In this document: piece by piece, positions 24,558 to 34,054 of the stretch
Layout of the letters: every line of letters starts with the position of its first letter
Numbering within the stretch: position 1 is the first letter of the stretch
NCBI GenBank assembly: GCA_049606855.1
Contig: JBMYVY010000003.1
Coordinates: 62,001 to 126,000, forward strand
DNA: 64,000 nucleotides
Direction: 5' to 3'
Source of the DNA: JBELHR01 sp049606855
GTDB taxonomy: Bacteria > Bacteroidota > Bacteroidia > Flavobacteriales > Flavobacteriaceae
Made by a program: the position numbers and the translations under genes
The notes under the pieces: generated by a model
The model's input: only the letters and a program-made list of their open reading frames with translations
What the model was told of the DNA's origin: nothing
The model's database searches: none

Positions 24558-25112
24558 ATGAAGAATTTATTAAACTCAATTATAGGTCTATTTGTTATAG
24601 GATTGCTAGTGTCATCTTGTAGCGATAAAAGAAACCGAGAGCTTCAATACATGCCGGATATGTATGTAGCTGTTCCTTATGAAACATATGAAAAGGCTGA
24701 AGTTTTCCCAATGAATATGGAAGCTCAAAAAGGTGTAGAAGGAACAATTGCTCGTGGAGAGCACGTATATGATTATCCTAATTCACAAGAAGGATATGAA
24801 GCCGCAAAAGTAGAATTAAAGAATCCTTTAGAAGCAAACGAAATGAATGCTAAAAAAGGAAAGGAATTATATGGAATTTATTGTGCTGTATGTCACGGCG
24901 CGAAAGGAGACGGTCAAGGTACTTTAGTTAAGAACGAAAAATTCCTAGGAATACCTAACTACAAGGATCGTGATATTACTTCTGGTTCAATTTACCATGT
25001 ATTGATGTATGGAAGAAACTTGATGGGATCTCATTCCTCACAGTTGACTTATACTGAACGTTGGCAAGTTGTTCAACATGTGGAAACCCTGAGAAACGAA
25101 TTGTTAAAATAA
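24558..25112 (+). CDS. actE: Alternative complex III subunit ActE, monoheme cytochrome c lipoprotein
   Basis: A 184-residue lipoprotein with signal peptide and lipobox LLVSSC (Cys near residue 21), then a class I cytochrome c domain with one CAVCHGAKGDG heme site and a distal Met in YGRNLMGSHSSQL. In alternative complex III the monoheme subunit receives electrons from ActA and hands them to a soluble carrier or the oxidase. It sits 13 bases after actD. Confidence 0.95.
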   Translation: MKNLLNSIIGLFVIGLLVSSCSDKRNRELQYMPDMYVAVPYETYEKAEVFPMNMEAQKGVEGTIARGEHVYDYPNSQEGYEAAKVELKNPLEANEMNAKKGKELYGIYCAVCHGAKGDGQGTLVKNEKFLGIPNYKDRDITSGSIYHVLMYGRNLMGSHSSQLTYTERWQVVQHVETLRNELLK

Positions 25113-25126
25113 GCATTATACAAGAT

Positions 25127-26467
25127 ATGTATCAATTTTCAAATAAATTAAAAACTTGGGCCTTAGCCTTAATGGTTATTGGAGCAATTGGTGTGGTTTA
25201 TGGATTTTTAACAAGCCCATCTAATGTTGAAGAAGTTAAAGAAATGATGCACGCTGCTGACGCAAGTCACGGTGAGCACGGTGAAGCAAAAGTTGTTGGT
25301 CATGGTGATGATCACGGTGCTGCTTCTGAAGATCATGGTGATGCTGATGCTCATGCAGAACACGTACTTCATCAATTACAAAATAGACCTTGGTCTGCAT
25401 TTTATGTAGCCTTATTTTTCTTCTTTGCAGTAACTTTAGGAGTATTAGCTTTTTTAGCTATGCAACGTGTTGCTCAAGCAGGATGGTCAATTGTGTTATT
25501 CCGTGTTATGGAAGGAATTACAGGAAATCTATTACCTGTAACAATAATATTATTCATTTTCTTAATGATGAGCGCCGGACATTTAAATCATTTATTTGTT
25601 TGGATGAATCCTGAGAATTTTGACCCAGCTTCTCCAAATTATGATCCAATTGTAGATGGAAAAAGTATGTGGCTGAATGTTCCAGGATGGATTATTCGTG
25701 CGGTAATTTATATTGCTGGATGGAATTTCTATAGATACATGACTAGAAAGTTATCTATGGCTCAAGATGTTGCTGATAACTTAGTGAGTTATAAAAAGAA
25801 CTGGAATTTTTCAGTAGGCTTTTTACTTTTCTTCATGTTAACTGAATCTATGATGTCATGGGACTGGATCATGTCTTTAGACCCACACTGGTTCTCGACT
25901 TTATTTGGTTGGTATATCCTAGCTTCTTTCTTAGTATCTGCTTTGACTGTTATTGCTTTGGTAACGCTTTATTTAAAGAGTAAAGGCTATTTAGAAATTG
26001 TAAATAATTCACACATTCATGATTTAGCGAAATTCATGTTTGGATTGTCTGTATTTTGGACGTACTTATGGTTCTCTCAATTCATGTTAATTTGGTATGC
26101 TGATATGCCAGAAGAAACGACTTATTTTGCTCAGCGTTTCGCCGAGTATAAATTACCATTCTTAGCAATGATTGTGACGAACTTTATTTTCCCTGTTTTA
26201 TTATTGATGAACAGTGATTACAAAAGAGTACCATGGTTCGTTGTTACGGCGGGTATTGTGATTTTGGCAGGACATTATATGGATTTCTTTATCATGATTA
26301 TGCCAGCGACAGTTGGAGGATCTTGGTCATTTGGAATTCCTGAAATAGGAGGTATTTTATTCTTCACTGGGTTATTTATCTACAGTGTTTTTACTTCTTT
26401 GAGCAAAGCGCCATTGGTATTGAAGAACAATCCATTCTTGAAGGAATCAGAGGAATATCACTATTAA
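25127..26467 (+). CDS. actF: Alternative complex III subunit ActF, NrfD-like membrane protein
   Basis: A 446-residue integral membrane protein, a paralogue of ActC. The ATG at 25127 (MYQFSNKLKTW) is chosen, 14 bases after the actE stop; a longer frame from 25061 would lie inside actE. Residues 40-85 form a His/Asp/Glu-rich periplasmic loop with many HGE/HGD units that could bind metal. WDWIMSLDPHWFSTLFGWY and WYADMPEETTYF are typical ActF stretches. A separate ActG subunit is not found between this gene and coxB. Confidence 0.93.
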   Translation: MYQFSNKLKTWALALMVIGAIGVVYGFLTSPSNVEEVKEMMHAADASHGEHGEAKVVGHGDDHGAASEDHGDADAHAEHVLHQLQNRPWSAFYVALFFFFAVTLGVLAFLAMQRVAQAGWSIVLFRVMEGITGNLLPVTIILFIFLMMSAGHLNHLFVWMNPENFDPASPNYDPIVDGKSMWLNVPGWIIRAVIYIAGWNFYRYMTRKLSMAQDVADNLVSYKKNWNFSVGFLLFFMLTESMMSWDWIMSLDPHWFSTLFGWYILASFLVSALTVIALVTLYLKSKGYLEIVNNSHIHDLAKFMFGLSVFWTYLWFSQFMLIWYADMPEETTYFAQRFAEYKLPFLAMIVTNFIFPVLLLMNSDYKRVPWFVVTAGIVILAGHYMDFFIMIMPATVGGSWSFGIPEIGGILFFTGLFIYSVFTSLSKAPLVLKNNPFLKESEEYHY

Positions 26468-26506
26468 GAATAAAAAATAAAACACAAAACATAAACATAG
26501 ATATAT

Positions 26507-27514
26507 ATGCAAGCTTTATTTTACATATTAGTAGCTGTTGCAATAGCTGTCGGAATTTGGCAGATTACCAAAATATTTAATTTGACGAGTACTGTGACTA
26601 ACGCTAAGAATAACAACCTTCAAGGAAAGTTGTTGCTTGGATTCTTAATCGTCTTTTACTTGTTCATGTTCTTTACAGTTATGAAATGGAAGCATGTTTT
26701 CTTACCAGATGCTGCTTCTGAAGAAGGTGTTCACTATGATACCCTTTGGACAATAACGATGACTGTAATTATTATTGTACAATTAGTTACTCAATTCGCA
26801 TTGTTTTTCTTTGCCTATAAGTATAGAGGTGTTGAAGGAAGAAAGGCAGTTTATGAAACTGACTCTCACAAATTAGAGATTATCTGGACGACTATACCGA
26901 CTATCGTATTAACCATTTTGATTGGTTACGGATTGTGGGTTTGGACTTCAGTTATGGATAACTCGGATTCTGAAGATCCTTTAATCATTGAATTATATGC
27001 AAAACAGTTTTCATGGGAAGCTCGTTATGCAGGTCAAGATGGTCAATTAGGTAGAGGAAATGTGAGAAACATTAAGGGAATTAACACTATGGGTGTTGAT
27101 ATGACTGATGTGAATGCTCAGGATGATATTCCTGTTCGTGAATTACACTTGCCTAAAGGAAGAAAAATTATTTTCAAATTCCGTTCTCAAGATGTATTGC
27201 ACTCAGCGTATATGCCACACTTTAGAGCTCAGATGAACTGTGTTCCAGGGATGATTACTGAATTTGGTTTTACCCCATCTAAGACTACTGAAGAGATGCG
27301 TTTGGATCCTGATGTAATTACTAAAGTGGATGGAATTAATGAGATTCGAGCTGAAAAAGGCGAGGATCCGTATGAATTCGATTATTTGTTATTATGTAAT
27401 AAAATTTGTGGGTCTTCTCATTACAATATGCAGATGAAGATTGTTGTAGAAGAACCAGCTGAGTTTAACAAATGGATGGCGTCTCAAAAAACGATGGCCC
27501 AAGTTGTTCAATAA
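26507..27514 (+). CDS. coxB: Cytochrome c oxidase subunit II
   Basis: A 335-residue subunit that carries the CuA centre. It has an extra N-terminal hydrophobic segment, two transmembrane helices, and a periplasmic cupredoxin domain with the CuA ligands Cys297, Cys301, His305 and Met308 (CNKICGSSHYNM) and the upstream His in DVLHSAYMPH. It accepts electrons from cytochrome c domains of the preceding complex. It is 39 bases after actF, consistent with an alternative complex III-oxidase supercomplex operon. No fused cytochrome c domain is present. Confidence 0.97.
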   Translation: MQALFYILVAVAIAVGIWQITKIFNLTSTVTNAKNNNLQGKLLLGFLIVFYLFMFFTVMKWKHVFLPDAASEEGVHYDTLWTITMTVIIIVQLVTQFALFFFAYKYRGVEGRKAVYETDSHKLEIIWTTIPTIVLTILIGYGLWVWTSVMDNSDSEDPLIIELYAKQFSWEARYAGQDGQLGRGNVRNIKGINTMGVDMTDVNAQDDIPVRELHLPKGRKIIFKFRSQDVLHSAYMPHFRAQMNCVPGMITEFGFTPSKTTEEMRLDPDVITKVDGINEIRAEKGEDPYEFDYLLLCNKICGSSHYNMQMKIVVEEPAEFNKWMASQKTMAQVVQ

Positions 27515-27540
27515 AAACCCAATTATCAAAAACTTAGACT

Positions 27541-29292
27541 ATGTCAGATCATCATCATAAAGAAACTTTCGTTACTAAATACATCTTTAGTACGGATCAT
27601 AAAATGATTTCTAAACAATACCTAGTTACTGGTATTTTCATGGGAGTTATTGGAGTGTTTATGTCTATGCTTTTCCGTTTACAGATTGCATGGCCTGAAC
27701 GTTCATTTACATTAATTGAAGCCTTTTTGGGGAATTTCCAAGAAGATGGAGTAATGTCTCCAGATATTTATTTAGCCTTAGTTACGATTCACGGTACTAT
27801 TATGGTATTCTTCGTATTGACTGCTGGATTGAGTGGTACTTTTTCAAACTTGCTAATTCCATTGCAGATTGGAGCGAGAGATATGGCCTCAGGATTCCTT
27901 AACATGGTATCCTATTGGTTGTTCTTCCTTTCTTCAGTAATCATGGTTATATCTTTGTTTGTAGAGGCTGGACCGGCTTCGGCAGGATGGACAATTTATC
28001 CACCTTTATCGGCATTACCTCAAGCAATTGGAGGATCGGGTGCTGGTATGACGCTTTGGTTAGTTTCTATGGCCATCTTTATTGCTTCATCTCTTTTAGG
28101 GTCATTGAACTATATCGTGACGATCCTAAACCTTAGAACAAAAGGAATGAAAATGACAAGATTGCCTCTAACAATGTGGGCTTTCTTTATCACAGCTATT
28201 ATTGGTGTGGTTTCTTTCCCAGTTCTTTTATCAGCAGCATTATTGTTGATTTTTGATAGAAGTTTTGGAACTTCATTCTTCCTTTCAGATATATTCATTC
28301 AAGGAGAAGTATTGCATTATCAAGGAGGTTCACCAGTGTTGTTTGAACACTTATTCTGGTTCTTAGGACACCCTGAGGTATATATTGTATTACTTCCTGC
28401 GTTAGGAATTACATCTGAAATCATTGCTACGAATTCACGTAAACCTATTTTTGGGTATCGTGCAATGGTTGGATCAATCATGGCTATTGCATTCCTTTCA
28501 ACAATTGTATGGGGGCACCATATGTTCGTTTCAGGGATGAATCCATTTTTAGGTTCTGTATTTACTTTTACAACGCTTTTAATCGCGATTCCATCTGCGG
28601 TTAAAGCCTTTAACTATATTACAACGCTTTTTAAAGGGAACTTGCAGTTTAACCCAGCGATGCTATTTTCAATTGGATTAGTATCTACCTTTATTACTGG
28701 TGGGGTTACTGGAATTATTCTTGGAGATTCAGCTTTAGATATCAATGTACATGATACTTATTTTGTAGTAGCTCACTTCCACTTAGTAATGGGGGTATCT
28801 GCTATTTACGGAATGTATGCAGGAGTTTATCATTGGTTCCCTAAAATGTACGGACGTATGATGAATAATGCTCTTGGATACGCTCATTTCTGGTTGACAG
28901 CAATTGCAGCTTATGGGGTGTTTTTCCCAATGCATTTCTTAGGTCTTGCTGGTTTGCCAAGACGTTATTATCAAAATACGGCCTTCCCGTTATTTGATGA
29001 TTTATCCGATATTAATGTGGTAATTACCTTATTTGCTCTTATGGGAGGTGCAGCTCAGATTATCTTCTTAGCAAACTTCTTTATCAGTATTTATAAAGGT
29101 AAGAAGGCAGAACAAAACCCATGGAAATCAAATACTCTTGAGTGGACTACTCCAGTAGAACATATCCACGGTAACTGGCCAGGTGAAATTCCAGAGGTTT
29201 ACCGTTGGGCTTATGATTATTCTAAACCAGGATATGATGAGGATTTCGTTCCACAGAACGTACCTCTTAAACCGGGAGAAGATCCAACATAG
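27541..29292 (+). CDS. coxA: Cytochrome c oxidase subunit I
   Basis: A 583-residue catalytic subunit of an A-type heme-copper oxidase with twelve predicted helices. The CuB/heme region is clear: GHPEVYIVLLPALG (CuB His and cross-linked Tyr), WGHHMFVSG (two CuB His), and HDTYFVVAHFHLVMG (heme ligands). The glutamate-type K/D channel details were not checked. Subunit III is not present in this window, so it must be encoded elsewhere. It is the last gene of the act-cox operon and is followed by a terminator. Confidence 0.97.
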   Translation: MSDHHHKETFVTKYIFSTDHKMISKQYLVTGIFMGVIGVFMSMLFRLQIAWPERSFTLIEAFLGNFQEDGVMSPDIYLALVTIHGTIMVFFVLTAGLSGTFSNLLIPLQIGARDMASGFLNMVSYWLFFLSSVIMVISLFVEAGPASAGWTIYPPLSALPQAIGGSGAGMTLWLVSMAIFIASSLLGSLNYIVTILNLRTKGMKMTRLPLTMWAFFITAIIGVVSFPVLLSAALLLIFDRSFGTSFFLSDIFIQGEVLHYQGGSPVLFEHLFWFLGHPEVYIVLLPALGITSEIIATNSRKPIFGYRAMVGSIMAIAFLSTIVWGHHMFVSGMNPFLGSVFTFTTLLIAIPSAVKAFNYITTLFKGNLQFNPAMLFSIGLVSTFITGGVTGIILGDSALDINVHDTYFVVAHFHLVMGVSAIYGMYAGVYHWFPKMYGRMMNNALGYAHFWLTAIAAYGVFFPMHFLGLAGLPRRYYQNTAFPLFDDLSDINVVITLFALMGGAAQIIFLANFFISIYKGKKAEQNPWKSNTLEWTTPVEHIHGNWPGEIPEVYRWAYDYSKPGYDEDFVPQNVPLKPGEDPT

Positions 29293-29306
29293 GAAATATA
29301 ATATAG

Positions 29307-29340
29307 AAAAAGGCTCACCATTGGTGAGCCTTTTTTTTTA
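29307..29340 (+). terminator. Terminator of the act-cox operon
   Basis: GGCTCACC (29312-29319) pairs with GGTGAGCC (29323-29330) around loop ATT, followed by a run of nine T. The loop TTG doubles as the -33 element of the ruvB promoter. Confidence 0.9.
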
Positions 29341-29351
29341 GTTTATATTTG
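29321..29351 (+). promoter_or_regulatory. ruvB promoter embedded in the cox terminator
   Basis: TTG (29321-29323), 20 bases, TATATTTG (29344-29351). The predicted start at about 29356 coincides with the ruvB ATG, so the mRNA would be leaderless or nearly so. Confidence 0.6.
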
Positions 29352-29355
29352 TCAT

Positions 29356-30378
29356 ATGAACGATTATTTGGATCCAGAAAAAAATGAGGTAAACGAGTTC
29401 GAGCAAGATCTCGAAAAAAGGTTACGGCCTCTTCGATTTGATGACTTTACCGGTCAAGATCAGGCGCTTTCAAATTTGAAAATATTTGTAGAGGCTGCCA
29501 ATCAAAGAGACGAGGCGTTGGATCATACCTTATTTCACGGTCCACCAGGTCTTGGTAAAACAACCCTAGCACATATTTTGGCAAATGAATTGGAAGTGGG
29601 AATTAAAGTGACTTCTGGCCCAGTTTTAGATAAACCAGGAGACTTGGCTGGTTTACTTACCAATCTTGAGCCGCGAGACGTTCTTTTTATTGATGAAATT
29701 CACCGATTGAGTCCAATTGTCGAAGAATATTTATATTCCGCAATGGAGGACTTTAAGATTGATATTATGATTGAATCAGGACCCAATGCGAGAACTGTTC
29801 AAATTAATCTTGAACCCTTTACACTAGTTGGTGCCACAACTCGCTCTGGATTGTTAACTGCACCTATGCGTGCACGTTTTGGAATTAGTTCACGTCTACA
29901 ATATTACTCTACCGAGTTATTGTCCACGATTGTGCAACGAAGTTCTAATATTTTAGGGGTTCCAATTTCTATGGAAGCAGCAATTGAAATTGCTGGAAGA
30001 AGTAGGGGGACACCGCGAATAGCGAATGCCTTGCTGCGAAGAGTTAGAGATTTTGCACAGATTAAGGGAAATGGAAAAATTGATATAGCAATTGCCAAGT
30101 TCGGTCTTGAAGCCCTAAATGTTGATACCTATGGTCTTGATGAAATGGATAATCGAATTTTGAATACGATTATAGATAAATTTAAAGGGGGACCTGTTGG
30201 TATATCAACAATCGCCACTGCTGTTGGGGAAAATGGAGAGACGATTGAAGAGGTTTATGAACCCTTTTTAATTCAACAAGGCTTTATTGTAAGAACCCCT
30301 AGAGGAAGAGAAGTTACTGAACGCGCTTATACGCATTTAGGAAAAAAAGGTTATAATCCACAAGACACGTTGTTTTGA
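29356..30378 (+). CDS. ruvB: Holliday junction branch migration helicase RuvB
   Basis: A 340-residue AAA+ motor that drives branch migration with RuvA during recombinational repair. Marks are LRPLRFDDFTGQ, Walker A GPPGLGKTTLA, Walker B LFIDEIHRL, sensor motif VGATTRSGLLTAPMRARFG, and the C-terminal winged helix with LIQQGFIVRTPRGR. Length is standard. The stop overlaps the TTG start of the following SulP gene, so the two are likely co-transcribed although functionally unrelated. Confidence 0.98.
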   Translation: MNDYLDPEKNEVNEFEQDLEKRLRPLRFDDFTGQDQALSNLKIFVEAANQRDEALDHTLFHGPPGLGKTTLAHILANELEVGIKVTSGPVLDKPGDLAGLLTNLEPRDVLFIDEIHRLSPIVEEYLYSAMEDFKIDIMIESGPNARTVQINLEPFTLVGATTRSGLLTAPMRARFGISSRLQYYSTELLSTIVQRSSNILGVPISMEAAIEIAGRSRGTPRIANALLRRVRDFAQIKGNGKIDIAIAKFGLEALNVDTYGLDEMDNRILNTIIDKFKGGPVGISTIATAVGENGETIEEVYEPFLIQQGFIVRTPRGREVTERAYTHLGKKGYNPQDTLF

Positions 30379-32120
30379 TTAAACAGTTTATAAATAAATA
30401 TATTCCCATTTCTGTATGGTTAGTGAATTACCAGAGGCAATGGTTAAAGCACGATATTCTTGCGGGCTTAGTTGTCGGTATCGTATTGATACCTCAAGGG
30501 ATGGCTTATGCATTGATTGCTGGTATCCCCCCAATTTACGGATTGTATACTGCTCTTGTTCCGCCATTGATTTATGCGATTTTTGGATCTGCAAGACAAA
30601 TTTCTCCAGGACCAGTGGCTATGGATTCTCTCCTTGTACTCACAGGAGTAAGTGTTATCGCTGAACTTGGAACAGATTATTATTTGGAGGTTGTATTTAT
30701 TCTGACCGCATTAGTGGGTCTTATACAATTTGCTTTAGGTTTTTTCAGATTGGGATTTTTGGTTAATTTTTTATCCAAACCTGTAATATCTGGATTTACC
30801 TCAGCTGCGGCATTGGTAATTGGCTTAAATCAAGTAAAGCACCTTTTCGGATTGAACCTCCCTAATTCAAGTTCGATTTACGTGTTGTTTACTGAACTTT
30901 TTAATTCCATAAAGAACTTGGATGTTTATACAACTATTATCGGTTTGGGATCTGTTGGAATTATTCTTTTGATGAAGAAATATATTGCCAAATTCCCAAG
31001 TGCTCTAGTAGTTGTAGTTGGAGGTATTTTATTGATTCATTTTTTTCCTAACCTTTTTAAAAGTGTAAAGATTGTTGGAGCAATTCCCGCCGGTCTTCCG
31101 GATTTTCACATACCAGTCTGGGATTGGGAATTGGTTAAAAAACTTCTTCCAGCTGGATTTACTCTTGCTATGCTTGGCTTTTTGGAATTGATAGCCATAG
31201 CCAAATCTCAAGAGAGTACTCAGGAAGATTATCAAGTGAGGTCCAATCAAGAATTTGTAGCCTTAGGCTTTGTGAATATGGTCAGTTCTATGTTTTCAGG
31301 TTATGTCTTAGCCTCGAGTTTCTCGAGATCTGCCATAAATTTTGAAAATGGGGCTAAAACTCCTTTATCGAATATTGTTTCTTCCCTTTTTATGGGAATT
31401 GTTCTTCTGTTTTTGACTTCTTTATTTTTTGAACTTCCAATAGCAGTTCTCGCTTCAATTATTATCGTGGCTGTATTTAATTTGGTGAAGTACAAAGAAG
31501 CAATTCGTCTGTGGAGAGGTTCAAAAAGAGATTTTTGGATGTGGGTAATTACTTTCGTGTTTACCTCAACTATGGGAATCGTAGAAGGGGTTTCCGTAGG
31601 AGTAATTGTCTCCCTTTTAGTTCTTTTAGCGAGATCAACCAATCCTCATTATGCTATTTTGGGAAGAATTTCAGGGACCAATTATTTTAGAAACATCAGT
31701 CGATTTGAAGGAGTAGAAATCAATCCAGAAATTCTTATTATGCGTTTCGATTCAGAATTGTATTTTGCTAATACAAATTTCTTTAATGAACATTTGGATA
31801 AACAGGCGCATAAAAAAGGAAAACAACTAAAATTAGTAATTCTAGATTTTGAGTCGGTAAACGGTATGGATAGTTCAAGCGCTGATGCACTAAAACAAAG
31901 AATCAAGTATTATGACAGTCGTCATGTAAAAATGTATTTTACCAATGTTAAAGGCCCTGTGAGGGACACCATGACCAGGTTTGGAATAATTGCTGACCTT
32001 GGAAATGATCATTTTTTTATGAGTATTGCAGGGGCGGTGGATTATTTTGAAACAGGAGATAAAGGAATTAAAGATGATTTGCTTCCATATATCAACCAAG
32101 CAAATCAATATAAAGTGTGA
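30375..32120 (+). CDS. SulP family anion transporter with STAS domain
   Basis: A 581-residue SLC26/SulP transporter: a membrane part of about 12-14 segments (10-430) with GMAYALIAGIPPIYGLYTA and SGFTSAAALVIGLNQVKHL, and a C-terminal cytoplasmic STAS domain (about 450-560) with DFESVNGMDSSSADAL. Substrates in the family include sulfate, bicarbonate, chloride and other anions. A TTG start at 30375 is chosen because the next in-frame Met (GMAY) lies inside the first membrane segment. The neighbouring sulfide-oxidation genes make a sulfur oxyanion plausible, but this is inference. Confidence 0.88.
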   Translation: MIKQFINKYIPISVWLVNYQRQWLKHDILAGLVVGIVLIPQGMAYALIAGIPPIYGLYTALVPPLIYAIFGSARQISPGPVAMDSLLVLTGVSVIAELGTDYYLEVVFILTALVGLIQFALGFFRLGFLVNFLSKPVISGFTSAAALVIGLNQVKHLFGLNLPNSSSIYVLFTELFNSIKNLDVYTTIIGLGSVGIILLMKKYIAKFPSALVVVVGGILLIHFFPNLFKSVKIVGAIPAGLPDFHIPVWDWELVKKLLPAGFTLAMLGFLELIAIAKSQESTQEDYQVRSNQEFVALGFVNMVSSMFSGYVLASSFSRSAINFENGAKTPLSNIVSSLFMGIVLLFLTSLFFELPIAVLASIIIVAVFNLVKYKEAIRLWRGSKRDFWMWVITFVFTSTMGIVEGVSVGVIVSLLVLLARSTNPHYAILGRISGTNYFRNISRFEGVEINPEILIMRFDSELYFANTNFFNEHLDKQAHKKGKQLKLVILDFESVNGMDSSSADALKQRIKYYDSRHVKMYFTNVKGPVRDTMTRFGIIADLGNDHFFMSIAGAVDYFETGDKGIKDDLLPYINQANQYKV

Positions 32121-32152
32121 TAAAAGTTACATCTAGGATATCTAACAATGCG

Positions 32153-32160
32153 TATCTTTG
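32153..32160 (+). promoter_or_regulatory. Candidate -7 element for the cstB-like gene
   Basis: TATCTTTG matches TAnnTTTG 22 bases before the ATG at 32182; a TTG at the expected distance is not seen. Confidence 0.4.
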
Positions 32161-32181
32161 TGGTGTTAAAATTAGAGTATT

Positions 32182-33600
32182 ATGAAAGTAGAACAATTAT
32201 ATACAAGTTGCCTGTCAGAAATGGCTTATTATATCGAGTCTGAAGGTGAGGCGGCAATAATAGATCCATTAAGAGAAACTAAGCCATATTTGAAAAAATT
32301 AGCGGAGGATGGAGCACAATTAAAATATGTTTTTCTAACACATTTTCATGCGGATTTTGTGTCGGGTCAGGTGGATTTGGCGAGAGAAACTGGTGCTACT
32401 ATAGTTTTCGGACCCAATGCGAATCCGGATTATAAAATTCACTCTGCAAAAGATGGGGAAATTTTTAAAATTGGAAAACTGTCTCTAGAGTTAGTTCATA
32501 CTCCAGGACATACTATGGAATCTTCATCTTATGTTTTGATTGATGAAAAGGGAAATAAACCTTATGTATTTACTGGGGATTGTTTATTTATTGGAGATGT
32601 GGGACGTCCGGATCTTGCGGTGAAATCTGATTTGACTGAAGAGGATTTAGCTGGACATTTATTCGATTCTCTTCGTAACAAAATAATGACATTACCTGAT
32701 GATATTATTGTCTATCCAAACCATGGAGCAGGTTCCGCATGTGGAAAGAATATGTCTAAGGAAACTTATGATACTTTAGGTAATCAGAAAAAAGTAAATT
32801 ATGCTTTGAATCCTGATATGAGTAAAGAGGACTTTATAAAAGAGGTTACCACAGGTCTTGCAGCTCCTCCTCAATATTTTCCAGAGAATGTTAGGATGAA
32901 TAAATCCGTTAATGACAGTTATACTGAAATTTTGAAAAGAGGTATGACACCACTAAGCGCGGATACTTTTGAAGAGTTAGCAAAGCAAGAAGATACTTTA
33001 GTCTTGGATACCCGAGTTGCTAAAGCATATAAAACAATGGGTTCAATTCCTGGAGCATGGTATATTGGTATAGATGGAGGATTTGCACCTTGGGTTGGAG
33101 CATTGATTCCAAATATTCACCAAAAAATATTGATTTTGGCAGATGAAGATCGTATTGAGGAAGTAGTTACTCGTCTTTCGAGAGTGGGTTATGATCAGTC
33201 AATTGGGTATTTAGAAGGGGGTTTTGATGCATGGAAACAAGCGGGTAAACCAGTTTCTGAAATAGAGTCGAAAAGCGCTGAAGAACTCATCGATGAGCTG
33301 TCAAATGGGAATTCTAAAAACCCTTTAGATGTTCGTAAACCATCAGAATATCAAGCTGAACATATTGATGGAATCGATTCCTTTCCTTTAGACTCGTTGG
33401 TTCAAAACATCGATCAATTGGATAGGAAAAATACTTATGAACTCCACTGTCAAAGCGGTTATCGTTCGTTGATTGCTGCGTCAATTATGAAGGCAAAAGG
33501 CTTTGACCATATTATTGATATTACAGGAGGGTTTAAAGCCCTAGTTGAAGCTGGAGCACCTAAAACGAATTATGTATGTCCAAGTACTTTAAATAAATAA
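32182..33600 (+). CDS. CstB-like persulfide dioxygenase-rhodanese fusion
   Basis: A 472-residue protein: an N-terminal metallo-beta-lactamase-fold domain of the ETHE1 type (about 1-240; THFHADF, TPGHT, FTGDCLFIGDVGRPD, NHGAGSACG), then two rhodanese-like domains. The first (about 255-365) has no active-site Cys where the loop reads ILADEDR; the second (about 375-465) has Cys423 in HCQSGYRS. This order of dioxygenase, pseudo-rhodanese and active rhodanese is that of CstB, which oxidises low-molecular-weight persulfides to thiosulfate. It probably protects respiration from sulfide. A rhodanese lipoprotein gene follows after 2 bases. Confidence 0.88.
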   Translation: MKVEQLYTSCLSEMAYYIESEGEAAIIDPLRETKPYLKKLAEDGAQLKYVFLTHFHADFVSGQVDLARETGATIVFGPNANPDYKIHSAKDGEIFKIGKLSLELVHTPGHTMESSSYVLIDEKGNKPYVFTGDCLFIGDVGRPDLAVKSDLTEEDLAGHLFDSLRNKIMTLPDDIIVYPNHGAGSACGKNMSKETYDTLGNQKKVNYALNPDMSKEDFIKEVTTGLAAPPQYFPENVRMNKSVNDSYTEILKRGMTPLSADTFEELAKQEDTLVLDTRVAKAYKTMGSIPGAWYIGIDGGFAPWVGALIPNIHQKILILADEDRIEEVVTRLSRVGYDQSIGYLEGGFDAWKQAGKPVSEIESKSAEELIDELSNGNSKNPLDVRKPSEYQAEHIDGIDSFPLDSLVQNIDQLDRKNTYELHCQSGYRSLIAASIMKAKGFDHIIDITGGFKALVEAGAPKTNYVCPSTLNK

Positions 33601-33602
33601 AT

Positions 33603-34013
33603 ATGAAATTAATCAAACTCGCATTTTTATTCAGTCTAGTGTTTACGCTAGGAGCATGTTCTCAAAACGGAAAATCTAAGAATTACGATGAAACAGTTAT
33701 TGTTCAAATCACTCCTACAGACCTAAAACAGGAAACTTTGGACGATATTCAATTGATTGACGTTAGAACTCCAATGGAAGTTTCAGATGGAACGATCCAA
33801 GGAGCAGAAAACATGAATTGTTTAGATAGTGATTTTATGGAAAAAGTAGCTACGCTGGATAAAAATAAACCAGTTTATCTCTACTGTAAAAGTGGAGGTC
33901 GATCAGCCCGATCTGCTAAACAATTGGCCGATGCAGGTTTTACTAAAATATATGACTTACAAGGAGGTATTACCGCTTGGAAGGCTGAAGGAAATGAAGT
34001 TGTTGTAGACTAG
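33603..34013 (+). CDS. Rhodanese-like lipoprotein
   Basis: A 136-residue exported lipoprotein: signal peptide with lipobox LGAC (Cys about residue 19) and a single rhodanese domain with LIDVRTPMEV, the active-site loop YCKSGGRSARSA and DLQGGITAWK. It would handle sulfane sulfur on the periplasmic side. It lies in one unit with the cstB-like gene and ends at a strong terminator. Confidence 0.9.
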   Translation: MKLIKLAFLFSLVFTLGACSQNGKSKNYDETVIVQITPTDLKQETLDDIQLIDVRTPMEVSDGTIQGAENMNCLDSDFMEKVATLDKNKPVYLYCKSGGRSARSAKQLADAGFTKIYDLQGGITAWKAEGNEVVVD

Positions 34014-34017
34014 ATAT

Positions 34018-34051
34018 AAAAAAGGCAGAAACCGAAAGTTTCTGCCTTTTT
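34018..34051. terminator. Bidirectional terminator between rhodanese and TonB receptor genes
   Basis: A 14-bp stem with core AAAGGCAGAAAC/GTTTCTGCCTTT around loop CGAAA, flanked by A and T runs, lies between convergent genes. Confidence 0.9.
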
Positions 34052-34054
34052 CAA

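Noticed and set aside
25061..25126. Longer actF start inside actE
   Set aside because: The extra 22 residues are actE codons in another frame; the ATG at 25127 gives the usual start.
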